In this document: positions 8,454-16,592 of the stretch, in pieces
How positions within the stretch are numbered: the stretch's first letter is position 1
Layout: each line of letters begins with the position of its first letter
Assembly: GCA_027451565.1 (NCBI GenBank)
Contig: DAIDJC010000029.1
Coordinates: forward strand, 1 to 18,367
Origin: Limisphaerales bacterium
Lineage (GTDB): Bacteria; Verrucomicrobiota; Verrucomicrobiia; Limisphaerales; UBA11358
Length of the DNA stretch: 18,367 bases
Direction: 5' to 3'
Position numbers and translations under genes: made by a program
The notes under the pieces: generated by a model
The model's database searches: none
Told to the model about the DNA's origin: nothing
The model's input: only the letters and a program-made list of their open reading frames with translations

Positions 8454-9947
8454 ATGCCCGAAAAATCTACTGAAGAAAATGGGAGAGAGAAGGAAGTTCA
8501 ACCGGTTGCACACTCATTATTCCGCAACTGGCTGAGCTTGGGGGGCGTGGTGTTGAGTTCTGGGGCGCTTTTCTCATTCGGCCTGCTGTGCATGTTGGAT
8601 GAGATGGCCAGGCTCTCCAACCCCTACATTGGCATCCTGACCTATTGCGTGGCGCCGGTGTTTCTCATTGGCGGCCTGGCTCTGGTGTTTGGAGGCGCGT
8701 GGTTGGAACGGCGCAAGCGCCGGCGGGGCAGGATGGCCGTGCCCCGGTTGCAAATGGACCTGGAAAACCCCCGGGACCGGCGGCTTCTGGCGGCATTTGT
8801 CGCGGGGGCCCTGCTGTTCATCATGTTATCGGCCGTGGGCAGTTACCACGCTTTCAACGTGACGGAGTCGGTTCAATTCTGCGGTGAAACCTGTCATACG
8901 GTCATGAAACCGGAATTGACGCTGCATGACCTGGGACCTCATGCGCGGGTAGCCTGCGTGGAATGCCATGTTGGTCCGGGCGCATCCTGGTTTGTTCGAT
9001 CCAAAATTTCCGGGTCCTACCAGCTTTATGCCGTGGCATTCCACAAGTATCCAACCCCGATTCCCACGCCGATCAAGAATTTGCGGCCGGCCCGGGAAAC
9101 CTGCGAGCAATGTCACTGGCCCAAAGCCTTTGTCGGGAACCTGGACCGCACCTTCAATTATTTCCAGGATGATGCGTCCAACACGCCGTATTCCATCCGC
9201 CTGCTGCTGAAAGTGGGCGAGGGAGATCCTGGATCCTCACCGCAAGGAGGGATCCATTGGCACATCCTCAGTGGAAACACGGTGGAATACATTGCCACTG
9301 ATGAGGCCCGGCAGGTCATTCCCTGGGTGCGCCTGACCGATGCCCAGGGTGTGGTGACCGTGTTTCGCAGTCCGCGGTTCACGAATGACATCAGCAAGTT
9401 CACCATCCGGAAGATGGATTGCATTGACTGTCATAACCGTCCTTCACACCGTTATGTCGCGCCAGATTTTGCCGTGAACGCCGCTATGGAACAGGGGGCC
9501 ATCAACCCTGGAATTCCCTGGATCAAGACCAACGCGGTTTGGGTGTTGACGAGGAATTATGAAAGTGATGAGGCGGCCCGGGAAGGCATTGCCACCTCAC
9601 TCTCGGAAAGCTACCCCAATGACCCGCGCATGCCGGCTGCCATCCAGGCGGTCCAGAAGATTTACTCGGAAAATTTCTTTCCTGAAATGAAAGCCAATTG
9701 GCGCGCCTATCCAGACAACATTGGGCATATGATTTGGCCCGGCTGTTTTCGGTGCCACGACGGGCTTCACAAGGCCGGGGACGGCCGGCACGTGATCAAG
9801 GCCGATGATTGCAACAATTGCCACACGATATTGGCCCAGGGCAGTGGATTACAACTTCTTCAAATGACGCCTGGCGGACAATCCTTCATCCACACGGGCG
9901 GAGATTATGATCTTGGTTGTTCGGAATGCCATACAGGCGGCCCGTAA
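8454..9947 (+). CDS. Membrane-anchored NapC/NirT-like heptaheme c-type cytochrome
   Basis: Predicted inner-membrane protein of 497 residues with three hydrophobic helices at about 27-48, 58-83 and 111-131, a basic cytoplasmic loop RRKRRRGR (86-93), and a large heme-bearing periplasmic part. Standard CXXCH sites begin at residues 168 (CVECH), 217 (CEQCH), 323 (CIDCH), 431 (CFRCH), 453 (CNNCH) and 489 (CSECH). A seventh site at 143-148 is CGETCH, a CX3CH spacing, right after the third helix where NapC/NrfH-type proteins bind their quinol-proximal heme. NapC/NirT relatives oxidise quinol and pass electrons to periplasmic partners. The extra helices and the hemes beyond the usual tetraheme set make this a divergent member. 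Its 3' end overlaps the next gene by 41 bp, which suggests translational coupling and a complex. No clear Shine-Dalgarno site precedes the start. The quinol-oxidising role is inferred. Confidence 0.8.
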   Translation: MPEKSTEENGREKEVQPVAHSLFRNWLSLGGVVLSSGALFSFGLLCMLDEMARLSNPYIGILTYCVAPVFLIGGLALVFGGAWLERRKRRRGRMAVPRLQMDLENPRDRRLLAAFVAGALLFIMLSAVGSYHAFNVTESVQFCGETCHTVMKPELTLHDLGPHARVACVECHVGPGASWFVRSKISGSYQLYAVAFHKYPTPIPTPIKNLRPARETCEQCHWPKAFVGNLDRTFNYFQDDASNTPYSIRLLLKVGEGDPGSSPQGGIHWHILSGNTVEYIATDEARQVIPWVRLTDAQGVVTVFRSPRFTNDISKFTIRKMDCIDCHNRPSHRYVAPDFAVNAAMEQGAINPGIPWIKTNAVWVLTRNYESDEAAREGIATSLSESYPNDPRMPAAIQAVQKIYSENFFPEMKANWRAYPDNIGHMIWPGCFRCHDGLHKAGDGRHVIKADDCNNCHTILAQGSGLQLLQMTPGGQSFIHTGGDYDLGCSECHTGGP

Positions 9948-12096
9948 AGCCGGGGCCTTGGCACGCAGTCAACCTGCCCGGCTGGCCGCCTGCGCGGGGT
10001 TGGTTTTTTTGTTGTTCGCAACCGGCGTCCTGGGGGCGCAAAAAACAGCCGCTCCACCCGGCAACGCCGATTGCCTGGATTGCCACACAGATCCCACCAC
10101 AACCCGGTCGGTCCAGGGGCGCCAGATCCCCATGCCGGTTTTTCCCACCAACGGTTTTGCCGGCTCGGTTCATGCCAGGCTTTCATGCACCGATTGCCAC
10201 ACCGGGGTGCGGGAATTGGTGCATGATCCGGGCCTGCCTCCACCGGATTGCAGCGGGTGCCATGCGCGGGAAGCGAAGGAATATTCCGCCAGCATCCACG
10301 GCGTGAGTCATGCGCTTGGGGCATCGGGTGCGGCCCAATGCTGGGATTGCCATGGGTCCCATGAAATCCTGCCGGTCACGGACCCATCCTCGCCGGTTTA
10401 CAAGATGAACCTGCCGCAGACCTGTGCCAAGTGCCATGGCAATGCGCAACTCACCCAGGAGTATGGCATCCAACAGCCTGAGGCGCCCCGTGAATACACA
10501 GACAGCATCCACGGCCGGGCCCTGTTGAAGATGGGGTTGATCGTGGCGCCTTCCTGCAATGATTGCCATGGAGTTCATGACATCAAGCGGCCCGTGGACC
10601 GCGATTCCCCAATCAACCATGCGCACATTGCCGCGACCTGCGGGAAATGTCACCTGGGCATTGAGCGGACGTATATGAAGAGTGTTCACGGCCAACTTTT
10701 GGCCAAGGGAGATTCGCGGGGACCCGTTTGCACGGATTGCCACACGGCCCACGACATTGGCGATACTGCGGCGGTGAATTTCAAGGCGCTTAGCGACCAG
10801 CGTTGTGGCAGGTGCCATGCCGACCGACTGGAGCATTACCGCGAGACCTATCATGGCAAAGCCATGGCGTTGGGGCGGCCCAACGTGGCTTCAGATGTGG
10901 CAGCCTGCTATGATTGCCATGGTTATCATGATGTGCTGCCCCCGTCCAATCCTGACTCCAGCCTGGCCCAGGGTCACATCCTGGCCACCTGCCGCCAGTG
11001 TCACCCTGGCGCGACCATGGGATTCACCCAGTACATGCCGCATGCCAATGCCATGGATGCCAGGCATTATCCCCTGCTTCACCTGGTGTTCATGTGCATG
11101 ACCGGCTTGCTGGCGGGCACATTCGCTTTCTTTGGCCTGCACACCCTTGCCTGGCTTGTGCGCGTCGCCTACCTGTATTTGAACGATTCAAAAAAATTTC
11201 GAGAGGCCAAAATCGCCACGCAGGTGGATGGCGAATGGTTCACCCGGTTTGCTCCCTTTGAGCGGCTCCTGCATTTCATGGTGGTCTCCAGCTTTTTGCT
11301 GTTGGTGATCACGGGCATGCCGTTGAAATTTTATGACGCCGGCTGGGCGCGCGTGATATTCGCCGTCATTGGCGGACCGGACACGGCGAGGATGCTGCAC
11401 CGTTTTGGAGCGGTGGTCACGTTCATTTACTTTGGCCTGCACCTCTGCTCTCTGGCTGGCAAGGCATGGAGGGGGCGGCGTTCGCTGCGTGACCCCGACA
11501 CCGGCAGGCTGCGCCTGCGAAGGCTGGCAGGCGTGATATGGGGGCCCGATTCCATGGTTCCATCCATGCAGGACTGGCGTGATTTTGTGGCCCACAACAG
11601 GTGGTTTTTCGGCAGGGGACCGAGGCCGCAATTCGACCGGTGGACTTATTGGGAAAAATTCGATTATTTTGCCGTTTTTTGGGGCGTGGCCATCATCGGC
11701 ACATCAGGCCTTTTGATGTGGTTTCCCACCTTTTTCACACGCTTTCTGCCCGGCTGGATCTTGAACATTGCCCTGATCATTCATTCTGATGAAGCCCTTC
11801 TGGCCGCCGGGTTCATTTTTTCCATCCATTTTTTCAACACCCATTTCAGGATTGAGAAATTCCCAATGGACACGGTTATTTTCTCGGGACGCATTTCCAG
11901 GAATGAAATGTTGCACGAACGCAAACGGTGGTACGACCGTCTTGTTTCGTCCGGGCGGCTGGATGATTTCAGGTTGCGGGACGAGTGGTTTCGCTGGAAA
12001 AACATCGCCCGGTTTTTTGGATATTTTTTCTTCGGCCTGGGCATGGTCCTGCTGGTCCTGATTCTCTATGCCATGATCCGGCGGTTGACGCATTGA
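9907..12096 (+). CDS. Eleven-heme c-type cytochrome fused to an integral b-type cytochrome (CbcL-like)
   Basis: 729 residues with an N-terminal signal/anchor helix (about 26-44). Eleven CXXCH sites begin at residues 56, 94, 115, 145, 173, 217, 245, 275, 300, 334 and 362. From 145 on they fall into four diheme modules, each opening CxxCHGxHD-like and closing with a second CXXCH. The first three are followed by an S[IV]HG or TYHG motif, whose His may be a distal ligand. After residue 392 come about six membrane helices of the formate dehydrogenase/hydrogenase b-subunit type. Candidate heme b ligands are His456, His498, His512, His626 and His641. This is the architecture of Geobacter CbcL-type quinol-linked cytochromes, though the heme count and exact family differ. 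GGAG at 9900-9903 lies close before the ATG. It probably moves electrons between the menaquinone pool and periplasmic carriers. Direction and partner are not visible from sequence. Confidence 0.85.
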   Translation: MILVVRNAIQAARKAGALARSQPARLAACAGLVFLLFATGVLGAQKTAAPPGNADCLDCHTDPTTTRSVQGRQIPMPVFPTNGFAGSVHARLSCTDCHTGVRELVHDPGLPPPDCSGCHAREAKEYSASIHGVSHALGASGAAQCWDCHGSHEILPVTDPSSPVYKMNLPQTCAKCHGNAQLTQEYGIQQPEAPREYTDSIHGRALLKMGLIVAPSCNDCHGVHDIKRPVDRDSPINHAHIAATCGKCHLGIERTYMKSVHGQLLAKGDSRGPVCTDCHTAHDIGDTAAVNFKALSDQRCGRCHADRLEHYRETYHGKAMALGRPNVASDVAACYDCHGYHDVLPPSNPDSSLAQGHILATCRQCHPGATMGFTQYMPHANAMDARHYPLLHLVFMCMTGLLAGTFAFFGLHTLAWLVRVAYLYLNDSKKFREAKIATQVDGEWFTRFAPFERLLHFMVVSSFLLLVITGMPLKFYDAGWARVIFAVIGGPDTARMLHRFGAVVTFIYFGLHLCSLAGKAWRGRRSLRDPDTGRLRLRRLAGVIWGPDSMVPSMQDWRDFVAHNRWFFGRGPRPQFDRWTYWEKFDYFAVFWGVAIIGTSGLLMWFPTFFTRFLPGWILNIALIIHSDEALLAAGFIFSIHFFNTHFRIEKFPMDTVIFSGRISRNEMLHERKRWYDRLVSSGRLDDFRLRDEWFRWKNIARFFGYFFFGLGMVLLVLILYAMIRRLTH

Positions 12097-12219
12097 TTGA
12101 AAGAAGAGCGGGGTTTCAGTTTTCGGACCAGGCCGGGAAGCTGGCAGCAGCCGCGCTGCCCAATGCGGACAGCGCTCCGGGCGCAGGGCAGGGTGCGTGT
12201 GGACGGCCAGCCCGGTGCG
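12097..12219. terminator. Convergent intergenic gap with a GC hairpin
   Basis: The rightward cytochrome genes and the leftward ccsA-like gene end here, 123 bases apart. GGCAGC (12143-12148), 6-nt loop, GCTGCC (12155-12160) forms a perfect stem. A second, longer-range pair is CCGGGC (12177-12182) with GCCCGG (12210-12215). Neither has a T-run, so factor-independent termination is uncertain. Confidence 0.3.
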
Positions 12220-14070
12220 TCAAACATTGTTTTGATTGAAGCTGCGCCAATTTTTCACGGGGATCAGGGCAAGGAGAATGATGGCCATTTGACTTCCGAC
12301 AAAAATCAGGAGCCACTGAAAGGCGGCGTTGGTGAAACCATAGCTGTGCAGGCCAATGCCGAGCATATTCACCCCGAACCAGGACCAACTGGTGATGATA
12401 TTGCCGATCACCGCGAGGATCATCAGGCCTCTTTCCCGGACCAACCCACCCCAGCGGGCATGCAAGATGGCTGCGTTCCAGAGCACGATCAACAAGGCTC
12501 CATTCTCCTTGGGGTCCCAGCCCCAGAACCGGCCCCATGATTGATCCGCCCAAATGCCTCCGAGGACAGTGCCCAAAAAACTGAACAGCGTGGCGAAGCA
12601 GACAACGCCATACACCATACGGGCCAGCGCCCTGGCCGTGCCCGGGTTCAGTCCGCTGGTCAGCAATCCGCGCAGGATATAAATGATGGCAAGCAGTCCG
12701 GCCACAAATGTGGAAGCATAGCCCAGCGTGACTGTGATAACATGGGTGCTCAGCCAGAAGTTGGTGTTCAGAACAGCGCGCATCATTTCCATGGTGTCCC
12801 CTCCCAGGGCGAGGTTGTGAGCAATAATGAGGGTGACAAACCCGGCCAGCGAGGCCACCACGCAACCCACGCCATCCTTGTGGATTTTTTCAAGGATCAT
12901 GCCCAGCACCACCGCCCCCCAGCCAATAAACACCGCCGAGGAATAAAGATTAGTGACCGGTGGGCGACCCTCGAGGTGCATGCGGAAAACCAACCCGAAG
13001 GAATGAATCACCCAGGCAAGGATAACCAGGAAGAAGGCGGAGCGCCGCAGCCAGTCGGTTCCGTGAAACCAGGACAGGAAGGCGAGGAGCAAGGCGGCAA
13101 TGTAAATGAGCGTGGCAAGGTAAAAGGGCTGGATGCTATTGAAGACAAACTCCTGGCTGGCGAGGTTGAGCTCATGTGAATACCGGGTTGCCAGCCAAGC
13201 TCGATAGCCATCCACGGCGTGATTGAACCTGCCCGGGTCATTGGCCCGGTATGCGGTTACCATTGTGGCATAGGCGGAGGTGGCCGGGTTCAATTGGCCG
13301 TCGCCCGCCGTTAGCATCAGGTTGGTGCCCACGCTTTGCCATTCATCCCGCGGAACCAGGTTGTCAGCGGGTGGTATGGGCGACAGGGGCGAGTATCTGG
13401 CCATGGTGTCGTAACCGGCCAGGAACCCGAGGAAAAGCCCCAGCGCATTGGTGTCATAAGAGCGCCCGGCGGCGCGGTCATCCATGGCAACCATTCCGGG
13501 GCGGATGCTTTTTGTGTAGGCTGCCAATTCTGCGGCAAAATCGCCGGTTCGCGGAGGTTTGAGACTCAGTTCGAGCTGCTCGTAGAGATTGATGGCATTG
13601 GCCAGTTTCATGAGCTGGGATTCAAACACCGTGCGTCTGGAGTTTTCGATTCCCTCAATCCGCCCTGCCTGGGCGAAGAGCTGGCTGGCTTGGGGCTGGA
13701 TGTCGTTGTAGGAAAAATATTCCCTGGTTTCCGGGAGCCTCAGCAGGGCGAGGACTTCGCCGTTGTTCACGCGGAATATTTTTTGGGAGTCAGCCATTTC
13801 AGGCGCAGCCAGGGTGGCAAGCAGCCATTGTGTGGCGCTCTCCGGCCTGCCGTCATCCAGCAGTACGGTCTGCTTGGAGCGCATTTGCAGCAGGGCGTTG
13901 CGGGCCACGGAATCGAACGGCTGGAATCTTCCATCCATAAGGACCGGAAGACTGCCAAAGGCGCGGAAATGAAACCCGGTCTCTGGGGAAGGCAGGCAGG
14001 CCGAAAAGAGCCAGATGGCGAACCCGGCCACGCACAACCACGGAACGGTTTTTTCAATGCGATGTTTCAT
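12220..14070 (-). CDS. ccsA: Cytochrome c biogenesis protein CcsA/ResC-like with large N-terminal extracytoplasmic domain
   Basis: System II heme-handling subunit: with ResB it exports heme and attaches it to CXXCH apocytochromes outside the inner membrane. The C-terminal half (about 318-616) is a multi-helix core with the heme-binding WWD signature, seen as WGRFWGWDPKE (WGWDPKE at 516-522), and the conserved GVNMLGIGLHSYGF ending. A further His in HLEGRPPVTNLYSSAVF probably corresponds to the first periplasmic heme ligand. The N-terminal half is unusual: one helix (about 8-26), then nearly 290 residues of likely periplasmic domain starting near LPVLMDGRFQPFDSVARNAL. Classical CcsA/ResC proteins are much shorter; similar extensions are, to my knowledge, found in Verrucomicrobiota, Planctomycetota and Bacteroidota. 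AGGAAAGG (14078-14085) precedes the ATG, which lies inside the end of the ResB gene (17-bp overlap). It serves the neighbouring cytochromes, probably among others. Confidence 0.9.
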   Translation of the reverse strand: MKHRIEKTVPWLCVAGFAIWLFSACLPSPETGFHFRAFGSLPVLMDGRFQPFDSVARNALLQMRSKQTVLLDDGRPESATQWLLATLAAPEMADSQKIFRVNNGEVLALLRLPETREYFSYNDIQPQASQLFAQAGRIEGIENSRRTVFESQLMKLANAINLYEQLELSLKPPRTGDFAAELAAYTKSIRPGMVAMDDRAAGRSYDTNALGLFLGFLAGYDTMARYSPLSPIPPADNLVPRDEWQSVGTNLMLTAGDGQLNPATSAYATMVTAYRANDPGRFNHAVDGYRAWLATRYSHELNLASQEFVFNSIQPFYLATLIYIAALLLAFLSWFHGTDWLRRSAFFLVILAWVIHSFGLVFRMHLEGRPPVTNLYSSAVFIGWGAVVLGMILEKIHKDGVGCVVASLAGFVTLIIAHNLALGGDTMEMMRAVLNTNFWLSTHVITVTLGYASTFVAGLLAIIYILRGLLTSGLNPGTARALARMVYGVVCFATLFSFLGTVLGGIWADQSWGRFWGWDPKENGALLIVLWNAAILHARWGGLVRERGLMILAVIGNIITSWSWFGVNMLGIGLHSYGFTNAAFQWLLIFVGSQMAIILLALIPVKNWRSFNQNNV

Positions 14071-15211
14071 TTGCGGACCTTTCCTTTAAAAAGGGAATCA
14101 AGTGAATGAGGAATTGAACAATGAGACCCACGCCCACCAGGGCGCAGGCAAAATAGGGCGTGAGCCAGCCGGGATTTCGCACCACCTGCAGGACACTGCC
14201 CTTGTCATCCGGGTCAAAACTGGCCTGGTAAAAGGTGGCACCATCATAGCGGAGCGGGTTGTTCATAAAGATGAGGACCTCGCGATTCTCACCGCTGGCG
14301 GGGCATTGCAGCCGCACCCGGCTGGAAAAGTTTTTGGGAATATCCGTGCCCGGGTAGCGATCATGCCTGAATTCAAGGAGTTTCAGAGAGAATGGCAGGT
14401 AATAGCGCCGGGCGCGCAGGAAAAGCTCATACGAGCGCCCCTGCCAGGTAAAGGCCTGGGGTTTGTCAAAATATTCGGAGACAAAAAATGTTCCCAGGCT
14501 GCCGCTGCCAGTTTGGATGTCCACCAAGGCGGATGGAACATCGGTTTTATCCAAGGCTGTTTCACTTGGCGCATCGCGCCACCAGAGGTCGCCGCCAAAG
14601 CCCGGCGCTGCTTGAACGCGTTCGAATCCCGGGGCCGGCTGCATGGATACCTCCGAGTTGGCACGATAGGCGGCTATTCGCACCTGAAATGAAAGACCAG
14701 GAGGTTGAAAAATGGAGCGCCGATCCAGGAACTGGGCGGGGATAGCCACGACTTTTTCAACCTTGGGATCCGTCACGTCCACTATGGCCAGCTCGGATTG
14801 ACGTTCAGACTCCGAATAGTCCCTGGTCTGACCCAGCCGCAGGTGCATGACGCTTTCCACCGAAAGACCATCGGTCAGCATCTGTCCTGCCAGCAAAAGC
14901 ACAATGCCAAGGTGAACCAGGACAATCCCTATTTTTCTCTTGCCCGGCCTGTAATAGCGAACATGCGCAACCAGAAGGTTGATCAGCAGAAGCCCACCAA
15001 TCAAATATCCCCCGGGGAAAACCGGTATCTTCCACGGGAACCCGGCGGGATGCCAGTAAATGAACAGACTTCGGAAGATTTCCTCCTGTGCCCGATAAAG
15101 CCCCATCTGGACCTGCGCCAGGGTGCCCCAAAAAACAATGACGCATCCCAATACCAAACAGGAAAAGGTGAGCCACAGGGAGGAGAAACCCCGGATGAAT
15201 GAGCGGATCAT
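14054..15211 (-). CDS. resB: Cytochrome c biogenesis protein ResB (Ccs1-like)
   Basis: System II partner of CcsA, thought to hold apocytochrome and heme at the outer face of the membrane. I place the start at 15211 (385 aa), four bases after the preceding stop and just before the first helix; in-frame ATGs at 15253 and 15280 would overlap the upstream gene. Helices: SLWLTFSCLVLGCVIVFWGT near the N-terminus, GGYLIGGLLLINLLVAHV, KIGIVLVHLGIVLLLAG with the conserved helix His, and a C-terminal PYFACALVGVGLIVQFLIHL. Between helices 3 and 4 lies a soluble domain of about 200 residues. The protein is compact next to Bacillus ResB (over 500 aa). The C-terminal VVRNPGWLTPYFACAL segment is a ResB hallmark. 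It is cotranscribed with ccsA and the duplicated lipoprotein. Confidence 0.88.
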   Translation of the reverse strand: MIRSFIRGFSSLWLTFSCLVLGCVIVFWGTLAQVQMGLYRAQEEIFRSLFIYWHPAGFPWKIPVFPGGYLIGGLLLINLLVAHVRYYRPGKRKIGIVLVHLGIVLLLAGQMLTDGLSVESVMHLRLGQTRDYSESERQSELAIVDVTDPKVEKVVAIPAQFLDRRSIFQPPGLSFQVRIAAYRANSEVSMQPAPGFERVQAAPGFGGDLWWRDAPSETALDKTDVPSALVDIQTGSGSLGTFFVSEYFDKPQAFTWQGRSYELFLRARRYYLPFSLKLLEFRHDRYPGTDIPKNFSSRVRLQCPASGENREVLIFMNNPLRYDGATFYQASFDPDDKGSVLQVVRNPGWLTPYFACALVGVGLIVQFLIHLIPFLKERSANETSH

Positions 15212-15215
15212 GAAT

Positions 15216-16391
15216 TCAATGAAAGGAACCTTGTACGAATTGGATGAATTCATCCTTATGTGCAGCCACCACGCCGGCATCGCCCAGCAGTTTGAAATAC
15301 CGGCACTCCCCTGCCTGGGTTGTCTGTATTCCGATCAGCCGGGTTGGTTGGCCTGATTCAATGCTGGTACCAGCCAAATCCACGATTACCGCGCTGCCAT
15401 TGGTCAGCGCCAGTGGCATGCCATTGGCATCTTTCTCCGGAGCCAAGCCAAGTTGAGCGCGCCAGCGGTTAACGTTGGGCAGCAGCCCCGTTCCATTGCC
15501 CATGGGCTTGCTGACATTAACGGTGGCACTGCTGTCCCCCTGGCCTGAAATGAGAAACTTTGCAGCCAGGAATTCACCGCCAGATTCTTCCTTCCAATCC
15601 GCCGGAACCCGCCATGCGGGCTGGTCTTTCTGGTAAATCAACGAAGTTGCCTCCGGGCCTGAGATCATGCCTTCAATATCCGGATGGCCTGATGGCAGGG
15701 CTGTTTGATCCTGATTGGAGGAAAAGGAAATGGATTGCAGGAAGGCAATGAAGGCGGTCTTTTGTTGTTCCACCAGATCGGGGTCGCCTGTCATCTTGTA
15801 AAACCATGTTGTGTTGTCGCGATGCTGGATGGTGCCAAGAATCCGGCTGGAAGCGCCGCCAACATCATAGAGCTGGGCTGGTTGGCCTCCCACGGAAACG
15901 GATTGGGCCGCATTTTGCAATTCATTCGAGGAGGCTGCCGGAAGTTGGACCTGCCCGCGCCAGCGGTTGACATTGGCAAAATCCCCGCCTGCCATGCCGG
16001 GCAGTGGAATGATGCTGACATCGGCAGATTTGCCCCCGGGGCCGCTGATTTTAAAAGAGCCAACCCGCATTGCTCCCGGCGCCAATGACACCCAGTTCGA
16101 AGGGGTTGTCCATGTGAGAGGCGGGACATTTTGAGCGCCGGACGGCACAAGTCCGCCGGGCATTTGACCTGATGCGCCCATCATGGAGGAAATATCCGGA
16201 TGTCCCGGGGGTAGCGCCGGGTTGGACAGGTTGGTGGATGCGGTGGAAATTGATTCAGGCGCGTCCTTGCCGGGCGCTGTCTGGTGAACTTGCACCCCGT
16301 CCTGGCGACAACCCGTGGACAGGATGAGAGACAATGTGAAAAGATAAATCGAGCAAGTTTTGCCCGGGTGGATTTCTGGATGCTTTTTCAT
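15216..16391 (-). CDS. Putative lipoprotein made of two copies of an uncharacterised domain
   Basis: I do not recognise a named family. ATG 16391 gives 391 residues with a lipoprotein-type leader: Lys-rich start, hydrophobic stretch and LSTGC with Cys28 (an acceptable but imperfect lipobox, Ser at -3). An earlier in-frame start at 16511 adds 40 residues and hides the leader. The mature part is two tandem domains of about 160 residues. Each opens GHPDI (His64 and His236, a period of 172) and contains a W..P..W-type segment, then ISGxGxxSAxV and NVNRWR.Q, and ends in a short helix. Within-protein resemblance is clear but diverged. The gene ends four bases before resB and probably leads the resB-ccsA operon. 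A role in cytochrome c maturation or handling of apocytochromes is inferred from position alone. No Shine-Dalgarno site is obvious. Confidence 0.7.
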   Translation of the reverse strand: MKKHPEIHPGKTCSIYLFTLSLILSTGCRQDGVQVHQTAPGKDAPESISTASTNLSNPALPPGHPDISSMMGASGQMPGGLVPSGAQNVPPLTWTTPSNWVSLAPGAMRVGSFKISGPGGKSADVSIIPLPGMAGGDFANVNRWRGQVQLPAASSNELQNAAQSVSVGGQPAQLYDVGGASSRILGTIQHRDNTTWFYKMTGDPDLVEQQKTAFIAFLQSISFSSNQDQTALPSGHPDIEGMISGPEATSLIYQKDQPAWRVPADWKEESGGEFLAAKFLISGQGDSSATVNVSKPMGNGTGLLPNVNRWRAQLGLAPEKDANGMPLALTNGSAVIVDLAGTSIESGQPTRLIGIQTTQAGECRYFKLLGDAGVVAAHKDEFIQFVQGSFH

Positions 16392-16422
16392 GGGGGGTTC
16401 AAACTCATTCGCAGCATTGTGT

Positions 16423-16451
16423 TTGTTAAAGCAGGTATCATGTGCTTTCAA
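16423..16451 (-). promoter_or_regulatory. Weak promoter-like pair upstream of the lipoprotein-resB-ccsA operon
   Basis: On the minus strand TTGAAA (complement of 16446-16451, 5 of 6 matches to -35), a 17-bp spacer and TAACAA (complement of 16423-16428, 3 of 6 matches to -10), about 32 bases before the ATG at 16391. The poor -10 makes this tentative. Confidence 0.2.
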
Positions 16452-16529
16452 TGCATAATCTGACGCAAGGCTGCAATTTCGACCAACCGGCGATTGCCAT
16501 TTGCGACACAATATTTGCGGGCTGTTTTT

Positions 16530-16574
16530 ATGCGGAATGCGAGCAAGGATTGATGCGGGATGACATGCGGATTG
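16530..16574 (+). repeat. Three imperfect copies of a decamer in the barrel-lipoprotein gap
   Basis: ATGCGGAATG (16530-16539), ATGCGGGATG (16553-16562) and ATGCGGATTG (16565-16574) lie within 45 bases, between the stop of the barrel gene and the start of the lipoprotein gene. They could be regulator sites. The copies are short and unevenly spaced, so chance is possible. Confidence 0.25.
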
Positions 16575-16592
16575 GGTTGGAAACGGCTGAAC

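Noticed and set aside
8454..12096. Nitrite reductase (NrfHA) reading of the multiheme pair
   Set aside because: No CXXCK catalytic heme site or NrfA-type core is present; the second protein ends in a b-type cytochrome instead.
12097..12540. Plus-strand frame directly after the 11-heme cytochrome gene
   Set aside because: It runs antisense through the conserved CcsA core, has no domain or good start, and its composition is that of a shadow frame.
12116..12865. 249-codon minus-strand frame overlapping ccsA
   Set aside because: Same strand but a different frame from the WWD-containing CcsA core; no recognisable motif.
13336..14109. 257-codon plus-strand frame antisense to ccsA
   Set aside because: Opposite the conserved CcsA N-terminal domain; no domain, export signal or ribosome site.
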